From Paenarthrobacter sp. A20 (GTDB taxonomy: Bacteria > Actinomycetota > Actinomycetes > Actinomycetales > Micrococcaceae): 64,000 nucleotides of DNA. Made by a program: the position numbers and the translations under genes. Where the stretch lies: the NCBI RefSeq assembly GCF_024168825.1, contig NZ_JALJWH010000001.1, forward strand, positions 1,550,001 through 1,614,000, given 5' to 3'. Of this stretch, positions 41,511-48,160 are shown piece by piece (within the stretch, counting starts at the first letter, position 1; the number at the start of each line of letters is the position of its first letter). Under the pieces are notes generated by a model, which searched no databases, was not told where the DNA came from, and saw only the letters and a list, made by a program, of their open reading frames with translations.

Positions 41511-42719
41511 ATGAGCGTTTCGCAGGGCCATGTTGAAATTGCCGGTGGCGGCATCGGGGGGTTGACCGCGGCGGCTGCCTTGGCGCGGCGCGGCTGGACG
41601 GTCCGTCTTCACGAAGCCAATCAATCAATCCGTGCTTTGGGCGCGGGGATATACCTGTGGGACAACGGGCTGGCGGTGCTCCGCGCGCTGGGCGTCGAAG
41701 GTATGGCCACGGAGGGCGCCCATTACGGGCCCAGCATCCAGAGCCGCGACAGCCAAGGAGCCTTGATCGGGGAGACGCCCATCAACACCGCGGGATCCGT
41801 TCGGGTGCTTACCGTGCTGCGCGAGAAGTTGATTGCAGCCCTGCATTACGCCGCCGTTGAGTCGGGCGTTGAGATTGTCACAGGTTCGGTGGCGGTGGGG
41901 GCTGAGGTGGAAGGGGTTCTCAGGTTCGCCGATGGCAGCTCGAGGGCGGCCGATCTGGTCATTGCGGCCGATGGTGTTGGATCGCAGGTACGTGAAAGCC
42001 TCGGCCTGTTGCGTCGCCGGCAGGCCTTGGGCCAGAGATGTGCACGACTCCTCCTGCCCCGTGCCGCCGGTGATGTTCCCCGTGAGATCGAAGACAACTA
42101 CATCGAGTACATGTCAGGCCAACGGTTTCTGCTCTATACGCCCAGCAGCTCAGGGGATCTCTATGTGGCGCTCGTTTGCCCGGCCTCGGACCTGGGGGCA
42201 ATGGGCGGCCATCTGCCGAAGGACGAATGGGTGCGGTCATTCCCTGCACTGGAGTCCCTCATCCGGAGATTGGGTCCCGTTCCCCGTTGGGATGACTTCG
42301 AGTGGGTGGAGCTGTCAAAGTGGTCCGCCGGCCGGGTTGCCGTCATCGGAGATGCGGCACACGCCCAGCCACCCTATCTGGGGCAAGGGGGCGGCTGCGC
42401 CATGATGTCGGCACTTGGCCTGGCGCATGCAGTCTCCGAATCCGGACGTTCCCTCGAAGGAGCCCTTGCGCTGTGGGAATCCACGGAGCGACCGGTCATC
42501 GAACACACCCAGAGGTTCTCGGTTCGCGTGAGTGAACTGAACAACGTCCCCGACGATGCGCGTCGGGAGATCCTCAAAGTTGCCGCCATCTTGCCGCGGA
42601 TAGGCCGTTCCCGGGCCCGCGCGGCATCAACGGTTCCCACGGGAATGAAGGTGCCGGTGGAAGTCGGCGAACGGTTCAAAGGGTGGGACAGGCTCGCCGA
42701 TCCAAGCCCCGCTATTTAG
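41511..42719 (+). CDS. FAD-dependent aromatic monooxygenase (PqsH/AqdB or salicylate hydroxylase type)
   Basis: The 402-residue class A flavoprotein monooxygenase has the FAD motif EIAGGGIGGLTAA (GxGxxG at 12-17), the DG motif VIAADGVGSQVR and the GD motif VAVIGDAAHAQPPYLGQGGG (near 280). GAGGAG 7 bases before the ATG at 41511 decides the start; a GTG at 41466 is less likely. Such enzymes hydroxylate phenols, quinolones or quinaldines with NAD(P)H. Paired with a HOD-like dioxygenase, 3-hydroxylation of a 4-quinolone-type ring is a reasonable guess. The end overlaps the convergent MarR gene by 8 bases. Confidence 0.87.
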   Translation: MSVSQGHVEIAGGGIGGLTAAAALARRGWTVRLHEANQSIRALGAGIYLWDNGLAVLRALGVEGMATEGAHYGPSIQSRDSQGALIGETPINTAGSVRVLTVLREKLIAALHYAAVESGVEIVTGSVAVGAEVEGVLRFADGSSRAADLVIAADGVGSQVRESLGLLRRRQALGQRCARLLLPRAAGDVPREIEDNYIEYMSGQRFLLYTPSSSGDLYVALVCPASDLGAMGGHLPKDEWVRSFPALESLIRRLGPVPRWDDFEWVELSKWSAGRVAVIGDAAHAQPPYLGQGGGCAMMSALGLAHAVSESGRSLEGALALWESTERPVIEHTQRFSVRVSELNNVPDDARREILKVAAILPRIGRSRARAASTVPTGMKVPVEVGERFKGWDRLADPSPAI

Positions 42720-43179
42720 CAGAGATCTGGGCGTCAACGATCTGGACGAAGTCCTGCAGGACGGCAACAACCTGGCGGCGTGTTTCCGGCGGAAATTGAA
42801 GCAGCGAATCTTTCTGGAAGTCCCGAAGGATACGTCTCTTCCCTTCCCAAAGTTCAGCCCCCCGGGAGGTGAGCTCCACCAGCGTCACCCGGTCATCATG
42901 CTCGGAGGGCCTACGGGAAACTATGCCGCGTTCTTCAAGGGAATTCAGCATTCGGGTCACAGTAGGCTGCGCGATTCCGGCTTGGCGGGCAATCTCGCCG
43001 ACGGGAAGGGCGCCACGCTGGGCGACTGAATCCAGCACGGCCACCTGGGATTCTGTCAGGGTCTCGCCTTCGCCCAGCACGCCTACCCGGCTGCGTCCCC
43101 GACGCAGCACCCGATACACGTCGTTGCAGGCGCGGATCCAGTCATCAAGCAGTTCGGGAGGGACGTCGTGGCTGCTCAT
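42712..43179 (-). CDS. MarR family regulator
   Basis: The 155-residue winged-helix protein has PVGEIARQAGIAQPTVTRMLNSLEERGIVSRRPSEHDDR in the DNA-binding region (about residues 52-92). The ATG at 43179 is preferred over a start 32 codons upstream, which would overlap the divergent hydrolase gene. It likely controls the cluster through the 41410-41455 palindrome, responding to an aromatic ligand; that is inference. Confidence 0.88.
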   Translation of the reverse strand: MSSHDVPPELLDDWIRACNDVYRVLRRGRSRVGVLGEGETLTESQVAVLDSVAQRGALPVGEIARQAGIAQPTVTRMLNSLEERGIVSRRPSEHDDRVTLVELTSRGAELWEGKRRILRDFQKDSLLQFPPETRRQVVAVLQDFVQIVDAQISAK

Positions 43180-43269
43180 AATGTGAGGGTTCCTGTGAGA
43201 AGTGATTCCTGAAATCCAGACTAGTCGCGTGCCCTTCCTCCAACAAATCCATGAGAGGCAGAAGGAAAA

Positions 43270-44004
43270 ATGCAATCCTCACTTCATAAGTACGGCTCAT
43301 CTGACCAACAAGTGGTCAGTTTCCATCAACCCGGTGATGGTGGTGCGATCCATGGCACGGCGGTGCTGGTGCATGGAGGGTACTGGCGTGAGGCCTTCAC
43401 TGCTGAGCTCATGGTGCCGCTTGCGGCAGACCTGGTCATGCGCGGCTGGGCGGTTGCCAATGTGGAGTACCGGCGGGTCGGCCAAGCGCCGGCACCATCC
43501 GCAATGGTCAATGATGTTTCGAGGGCTGTGCAGTGCGCGCTCGACTGGAGTGCCGAATCAGGGAAGCCAAGGAAGGTGGTCGGAATTGGGCACTCGGTAG
43601 GTGCCCAGCTTGGGATGCTCAATGGTGGCCTTCTGGACGCTTTTGTAGCTCTGGCGCCCGTCACCGATTTACCCCGGGCCTACAGGGAAGACCTGGGGGA
43701 GAGTGCAGTAAAAGGGTTCATTGGTGACGACGCAGGGGACCTCCCCGCCCGGCTGGAGAGGTACTCTCCTGTGCATCAGTTGCCTCTAGGGAAGCCCCTG
43801 CTCGTTGTCCATGGTTCAGACGACCAAAGGGTCCCGGTTGCCCACTCCAAGGCATACCGCGCTAAAGCCACGAGCCTTGGCGACGCGGTCGACTTCCGGC
43901 AGCTGCCCCATTTGGACCATCTGCAAGCCATCAACCCTGACGGCATCCATTGGCCGCAAGTGGTCGAATGGATGCACGCCCGGCTGGTGGATCGACCGAC
44001 TTAG
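43270..44004 (+). CDS. Alpha/beta-hydrolase, arylformamidase/N-acylanthranilate amidase-like
   Basis: The 244-residue protein has the HGGYW motif near residue 36, the hallmark of kynurenine formamidase-type hydrolases. The nucleophile elbow GIGHSVGAQLG, the acid in VVHGSDDQRVP and the His in LPHLDHLQ follow. Members hydrolyse N-formyl or N-acyl anilines. After HOD-type ring cleavage the product is an N-acylanthranilate, so an enzyme of this type would complete the route to anthranilate. The ATG at 43270 is preceded by AGAAGGAAA. It is divergent from the MarR gene. Confidence 0.8.
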   Translation: MQSSLHKYGSSDQQVVSFHQPGDGGAIHGTAVLVHGGYWREAFTAELMVPLAADLVMRGWAVANVEYRRVGQAPAPSAMVNDVSRAVQCALDWSAESGKPRKVVGIGHSVGAQLGMLNGGLLDAFVALAPVTDLPRAYREDLGESAVKGFIGDDAGDLPARLERYSPVHQLPLGKPLLVVHGSDDQRVPVAHSKAYRAKATSLGDAVDFRQLPHLDHLQAINPDGIHWPQVVEWMHARLVDRPT

Positions 44005-44046
44005 AACGGCTATCCCCTGGGAAAGCTGAGCGGGCGGGGTCGCCGC

Positions 44047-44448
44047 CTATGCGGCGCCGGTTGAGCCTCCGGTGTTTCCCAGCAGTGACGCCAGGGTTTT
44101 CCAGCGCGAAATCTCGCAGCCGTCGGTCCTGCTGAAACGGCTGTGGACCTTGCGTCCACGGAACCAGCCAGTGACCACGGCTACTTGGGGGCCGCCGTAC
44201 TGTTGCGTGCAGATCCGGTCCGGCCGGGGTTCCGGGAAGAAGATCTCCTCGCCAAACTGCTCGACGGCGGCCAGCGCCGCAGGTGCGTCCGGCAAGTTCG
44301 AGTCCAGTGAGTCGGAGTCCGGGGAGAGGAGGCCGGCGACGGACCGGAGGTGGAATTCGTGGCTCTCAGCGCCAGGTGCCTCGGTCAGCGTGACTGTGAG
44401 GTCGACGTCGTACTCGCTGTTGGGTGACTCGCTCGTGGGGGAAACCAT
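44047..44448 (-). CDS. SSI-like protein without signal peptide
   Basis: The 133-residue protein is related to 45403-45912 and to Streptomyces subtilisin inhibitor: DVDLTVTLTEAPGA, ICTQQYGGPQVAVVTGWFRG and FSRTDGCEISRWKTLASLLG line up. It has only the second disulfide pair (the CTQQY and DGCEI cysteines) and has lost the first. There is no signal peptide, so it should stay in the cytoplasm. The residue at the P1 position of SSI is Gln. A protease-inhibitor function is therefore doubtful. Confidence 0.75.
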   Translation of the reverse strand: MVSPTSESPNSEYDVDLTVTLTEAPGAESHEFHLRSVAGLLSPDSDSLDSNLPDAPAALAAVEQFGEEIFFPEPRPDRICTQQYGGPQVAVVTGWFRGRKVHSRFSRTDGCEISRWKTLASLLGNTGGSTGAA

Positions 44449-44477
44449 AGTGACCTTTCGCTGGTGGCGGCGGGTGC

Positions 44478-45416
44478 TCAGGCGGCCAATCCACCCAGCT
44501 CATGGAGGAGCGGATCTACTGCCTGGAGCACGCGGGCCCGCAGCTCCTGGGATTCTGCTGCGAAAGCCCGCTGGTATTCAACGTACTCGGCCTTGCCCTG
44601 CGGTGTCTCGATCCTGATGGGTGGGTAGCCCCATTCTTCGAGATCGTACGGGGAGGCCTTCATGTCCATGGCACGGATCCGCCACGAGAGCTCGAAGCAG
44701 TCCATCACCAGCTCGCTTGGCAGTGCCGGGGTCAGCTTGTACGCCCACTTGTAGAGGTCCATGTTGGCGTGCAGGCAGCCCGGCTGCTCCATGGCCCGCT
44801 GGGTTTCGCGGGTGGGTTCGAGCTCGTTCAGGGGAATGGCATCAGGGGTGTAGAAACGGAACGCATCGAAGTGGGAGCAGCGGATGCGGTTCTCTTCCAC
44901 CACGGTGTCCGTTCCTTCACCGCCGAGCCTCAGTTGCAGGTATTCGTGCCGCAGCTCGAACTTCTCCTGGCGGTACACCATGGCCCACTCGTGCAGGCCG
45001 AAGCACCCGAACTGGGCCGGACGCTTGGCTGTGCCTGCGAGGATGATGCCCGCGAAGCGGACGGCTTCGGCGCGGTCGGCCACGAAGCTGCTGCGATCAA
45101 AGGTGACGGCCGGCGTGCCCGCGGGAAGCCCGAGTGAGGCGAGTTCGCCGTCGTCGAGCGTTCTGTAGAACTTCCACGTGGCACGCTCAAGGGCGCGCGG
45201 ACCGCTGAGGACTGTGCCGTCCCCAGGGTGCCAGCGCAGCAGTTGGCCCGGTTTTTGGGTGTAGTACGTGAAGAGGAAGTCCTCTACAGGGTGCTTCCTA
45301 CCGGCCGAGCGTCGAGTCAGGTACGGGTCTGCGTAGCGCGCGACGCGTGCGTGATGGGCTGCCTCCAGCCCGAGCCATTGCTCTTGGGGGAGGTGCTGCG
45401 GCCTAGAGGCCGCCAT
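44478..45416 (-). CDS. Protein of the actinobacterial family labelled 3-methyladenine DNA glycosylase
   Basis: The 312-residue protein matches a conserved actinobacterial family. Signature stretches are KHPVEDFLFTYYTQKPGQLL near the N-terminus, FGCFGLHEWAMVYR, RCSHFDAFRFYTP, PTRETQRAMEQPGCLHAN and MKASPYDLEEWGYPPI. Databases often label it 3-methyladenine DNA glycosylase, but I see no helix-hairpin-helix motif, so I treat the function as unknown. The ATG at 45416 overlaps the end of the SSI-like gene by 14 bases. Confidence 0.75.
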   Translation of the reverse strand: MAASRPQHLPQEQWLGLEAAHHARVARYADPYLTRRSAGRKHPVEDFLFTYYTQKPGQLLRWHPGDGTVLSGPRALERATWKFYRTLDDGELASLGLPAGTPAVTFDRSSFVADRAEAVRFAGIILAGTAKRPAQFGCFGLHEWAMVYRQEKFELRHEYLQLRLGGEGTDTVVEENRIRCSHFDAFRFYTPDAIPLNELEPTRETQRAMEQPGCLHANMDLYKWAYKLTPALPSELVMDCFELSWRIRAMDMKASPYDLEEWGYPPIRIETPQGKAEYVEYQRAFAAESQELRARVLQAVDPLLHELGGLAA

Positions 45417-45912
45417 CTGATCCGAGGACGCTCTTGGCGGCGTCCCATAGCGCGATCTGGCAGCCGTCCGTCCGGCTGAACGCCGCCGTGACGTCCTTGC
45501 CGTCCACGGCACCGGTCACCTTGGCCGTTGCCGGGCCGCCGTATTGCATGGTGCAGGCCTGGTCGGTCTTGGTGGGGGCAGGGCTAAGGATGGAGGGGCT
45601 GTTCTTGATGGATGTGCACGCTTCGGCAGCAGACGGGTGGTTGCTTTCGGCGGCCGGCGCGCCGGCCGTGCAGACGAGGGTGAAGGTCTGCGGTGCGGCT
45701 TCGGGCGTTTCAATCAGCGTGATGGAGAGCTCGGCATCGCCTGCGCCAGTGGCTGCTGACGCGCTGGGAGTTGCGCTGCTGCTTGAGGGGGCCGACGACG
45801 ACGGTGCCTGCGTTGCGCTGCCCGTCGAACCTGGCGATGGGGTGCCTGAGCATGCGGCGAGGCCAGCGACGGCCAGGACTGCCAACAAGTACCGAACAAA
45901 TCGCGTGCGCAT
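45403..45912 (-). CDS. SSI-family protease inhibitor-like lipoprotein
   Basis: The 169-residue protein has a lipoprotein signal (LAVLAVAGLAAC, Cys21), a Ser/Thr/Ala/Pro linker and an SSI-type domain (about 60-165). The four SSI cysteines are in place (FTLVC, EAC, ACTMQY, DGCQI), and HP occurs between the first two. The P1 residue is Met as in Streptomyces SSI, but the usual following proline region is changed (CTMQYGGP). It probably inhibits a serine protease at the cell surface; the large S8 protease of this window is a speculative partner. Confidence 0.8.
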   Translation of the reverse strand: MRTRFVRYLLAVLAVAGLAACSGTPSPGSTGSATQAPSSSAPSSSSATPSASAATGAGDAELSITLIETPEAAPQTFTLVCTAGAPAAESNHPSAAEACTSIKNSPSILSPAPTKTDQACTMQYGGPATAKVTGAVDGKDVTAAFSRTDGCQIALWDAAKSVLGSDGGL

Positions 45913-46030
45913 GGAATCTCCTAGGTTGCGTCCATTTTACGTGGCACTTTTGGTGCCCGCCTCTGTGTCCGCTTCCAGCAGACCACTGCGGCTGTGCGCT
46001 TGGCTAGGGAAACTGGCTGTCGGTTTGGTA

Positions 46031-46498
46031 TCAGGTTGAGCTGCTGCGTTGGGTTGCCGCGATCAGGCCGGTCATGGCTTGGTGGAGCTCGGCTACCTCT
46101 TCGCGGCTGAGCTGCAGGCGTTCGCGGATTTCGCCCGGGACGGCAGTCGCCTGCTTGCGGAGGGCGGCGCCCTTCTCCGTCAGCTTGATGGCCAGGGCGC
46201 GTTCGTTGCCGGGCACGCGTTCGCGGGTGATGAGCTCGGCTTCCTCGAGGCGCTTCAGCAAGGGGGAGAGGGTGGCTGGATCATGGAGGAGGCTGTCGCT
46301 GATGTCCTTCAGCGTCCGGGGGCTCCGTTCCCACAGGGCAAGCATCACCAAATACTGGGGATGGGTTAGTCCAAGCCGTTCCAGCACGGGCTTGTAGACG
46401 CCCACCACGCTGCGGGACGCGACGGTCAGGGCAAAGCAAAGTTGGCGCTCCAGGAGGAGGTCGTCAGTCTCCTGGGTGGGCTCGTCGATGGCCGTCAT
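46031..46498 (-). CDS. MarR/OhrR-type redox-sensing regulator
   Basis: The 155-residue protein has the OhrR signature ERQLCFALTVASR with the peroxide-sensing Cys21, then GVYKPVLERLGLTHPQYLVML with the conserved tyrosines. A winged helix follows (TLKDISDSLLHDPATLSPLLKRLEEAELI). OhrR represses an organic hydroperoxide reductase (ohr) until its Cys is oxidised. No ohr gene is adjacent; the divergent neighbour is a small protein at 46610. Confidence 0.85.
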   Translation of the reverse strand: MTAIDEPTQETDDLLLERQLCFALTVASRSVVGVYKPVLERLGLTHPQYLVMLALWERSPRTLKDISDSLLHDPATLSPLLKRLEEAELITRERVPGNERALAIKLTEKGAALRKQATAVPGEIRERLQLSREEVAELHQAMTGLIAATQRSSST

Positions 46499-46542
46499 GG
46501 CTGCCTCCTGGGCTTGCTGCGTCAGCTCGCGCCGATCAATTA

Positions 46543-46556
46543 GTTAGTGTACTAAC
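46543..46556. promoter_or_regulatory. Palindrome GTTAGTGTACTAAC between ohrR-like gene and small gene
   Basis: Arms GTTAGT and ACTAAC flank a GT centre in the divergent region, 45 bp upstream of the OhrR-like start. AT-rich flanks (AATTAG/AATTAG) repeat on both sides. It is a plausible autoregulatory operator. Confidence 0.5.
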
Positions 46557-46609
46557 AATTAGCGTACTATGGACTCATTGAACCGTCTAAAAAAGAGGAG
46601 TCGATCCGC

Positions 46610-46834
46610 GTGGCCAAGGAATCTCTCACCCGGAAGTTCATGCGCGCCACTGGGAAGTTCAGGGTTGTTTTCGGCCCCGCGCACAGCAGTTCGCTCGACC
46701 ATGAAATGACCGAAGCGAACCGGAAGCTCCTCGCCCAGCGCCAGGCCGAGACGCAGCAATGGGAAACGCTCCGCCGCCCCGATGGCAGCACCTATGTAGT
46801 GCCCCGCAATCCGGATGACAAGTCGCTGCGGTAG
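46610..46834 (+). CDS. Small conserved protein (VFGPAH motif), 74 aa
   Basis: It starts at GTG with AAAGAGGAG 9 bases upstream. No family name is known to me. It shows a basic N-terminal helix (LTRKFMRATGKFRV), a VFGPAHSSSLD motif and a C-terminal segment RRPDGSTYVVPRNPDDKSLR. The next gene encodes a protein with a similar N-terminal half and VFGPA motif. It is soluble and possibly controlled from the OhrR operator region. Confidence 0.75.
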   Translation: MAKESLTRKFMRATGKFRVVFGPAHSSSLDHEMTEANRKLLAQRQAETQQWETLRRPDGSTYVVPRNPDDKSLR

Positions 46835-46930
46835 GCGTTCTTTCACGGATTTGGGCGTAAAATTGCCTCACTGAACGGCATGCACTGGCCCTGCCGCTCT
46901 TTCTCTCCCGTAGAAAGGAGGTGGAAGAAC

Positions 46931-47167
46931 ATGGGACGCAAGTTGGAGGGATTCCAGCATGTCACTGAACGGCTGCAGTCCGTCTTTGGACCGGCAACCC
47001 ACGGTGACATGGATACCCCTGTAGTGCACAAGCATGACGATTTTGAGACCGCCTCCGAGGCGGATCTGAAGAACTTCGACGTCGAGACCGATTCCGAAGG
47101 CCATCACTACGCTGTCCGGAACAACGATCCCGGCCCGACCTCAACTGACTACTCGGTACGTCACTGA
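46931..47167 (+). CDS. Small conserved protein (VFGPA motif), 78 aa
   Basis: The ATG at 46931 follows AAAGGAGGTG. The protein shares HVTERLQSVFGPATHGDMD with the VFGPAH region of the preceding gene, suggesting an old duplication. The second half is acidic (DDFETASEADLKNFDVETD) and unlike its neighbour. Function unknown. Confidence 0.75.
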   Translation: MGRKLEGFQHVTERLQSVFGPATHGDMDTPVVHKHDDFETASEADLKNFDVETDSEGHHYAVRNNDPGPTSTDYSVRH

Positions 47168-47236
47168 CTATCGCGCAACTCATCAGCATGCTTATGATGT
47201 AGAAAGCGGTGATGCCGTGACAAAAGGGGGTCGTCG

Positions 47237-47596
47237 ATGAGTTTTCAGGATGATGTTGCGGGGGTTCCAAGCGAGGCTCCCCGTCAGGATCGGACCGCCC
47301 CGCCTTCGGTGGCGCCCACGTCCAGGCCAACCCGCACCGCGGCCCTGTGGGTGGCTGTGGCCGTTGGCTTGGTGGTCCTGGTGATGCTGATTGTGTTCTT
47401 TGTCCAAAACCAGGACATGATCACGGTCCGCTTCTTCGGACTCCAAGGGACGCTGGCCCTCGGCACCACGCTCTTCATCGCAGCTGTAGGCGGCGGCGTG
47501 CTGGTGGCCCTGGCAGGCGGTGCCAGGATCCTCCAGCTCAGAATGGTCAACCATCGCCGCAAGAAGGCTGTGGGCGGCCCGGGGGCGGGACCCTAG
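47237..47596 (+). CDS. LapA/DUF1049 family membrane protein
   Basis: The 119-residue protein has two membrane segments (about 32-56 and 73-96) separated by QNQDMITVRFFGLQGTLALGTTL, the LapA (lipopolysaccharide assembly A, DUF1049) pattern. In actinobacteria these proteins have no LPS role, and their function is unknown. The N-terminus is Pro/Ala-rich. A strong terminator follows. Confidence 0.85.
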   Translation: MSFQDDVAGVPSEAPRQDRTAPPSVAPTSRPTRTAALWVAVAVGLVVLVMLIVFFVQNQDMITVRFFGLQGTLALGTTLFIAAVGGGVLVALAGGARILQLRMVNHRRKKAVGGPGAGP

Positions 47597-47607
47597 AAGC
47601 TGTTAAC

Positions 47608-47645
47608 TGCGGAAGGACCGGAGCGCTTGCTCCGGTCCTTCCGCA
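47608..47645 (+). terminator. Terminator after the LapA gene
   Basis: TGCGGAAGGACCGGAGC and its exact complement form a 17-bp stem around a GCTT loop, followed by ATTTAAT. It may also serve the convergent DUF4193 gene. Confidence 0.9.
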
Positions 47646-47705
47646 ATTTAATCCCGACGGCGGCACTCCCTGACGATGTTTAGCCCGCCGGGGTGGTGGG
47701 TCGTC

Positions 47706-48005
47706 TTAGCCTTCGCAGTCAGTGCAGTAGGCGACGCCATCTTTCTCGCGTGCGATCTGCGAGCGGTGGCGGACCAGGAAGCAGGAGTGACAAGTGAACT
47801 CGTCGTTAGCCTGCGGGATGACCTGGATGACCAGTTCTTCAGCGACGATTTCGCCGCCGGGGCCGTTGGCGTCAAGGCCATCGGTTTCGTCCAGTTCCAG
47901 CACGACGCTCTTGGCCGTGGGGGCGCTGGCGGATTGGAGAGCCTGGAGGGATTGCTCCTGGTTCTCTTTTACATCGGTACGGAGTTCGTCGTAATCGGCT
48001 GCCAC
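47706..48005 (-). CDS. DUF4193 family zinc-binding-like protein
   Basis: The 99-residue acidic protein starts at GTG. It has the actinobacterial DUF4193 pattern: MAADYDELRTDVKENQEQSL near the start and FTCHSCFLVRHRSQIAR with CTDC at the end, giving a CXXC...CXXC zinc-ribbon-like pair. The family is conserved in actinobacteria, with unknown function. Confidence 0.88.
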   Translation of the reverse strand: MAADYDELRTDVKENQEQSLQALQSASAPTAKSVVLELDETDGLDANGPGGEIVAEELVIQVIPQANDEFTCHSCFLVRHRSQIAREKDGVAYCTDCEG

Positions 48006-48110
48006 TTTTTAATGCCTCTTCGTGTTAGGGGGTTACCGGGTATGCAACGTACAGCATGCCACGAAAATTCCATACCATACCCCAGTTCTGACGCTTGTGG
48101 CGAAAACCAC

Positions 48111-48142
48111 GTGTCTGGCAGCCCAAAAAAGCTGCCAGACAC
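48111..48142 (-). terminator. Hairpin terminator after the GH3 gene
   Basis: GTGTCTGGCAGC and GCTGCCAGACAC pair with an 8-base loop, 19 bp after the GH3 stop (minus strand). There is no T-run after the stem on the minus strand, so its efficiency is uncertain. Confidence 0.75.
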
Positions 48143-48160
48143 GGTGATTTCGCGCCTGTA

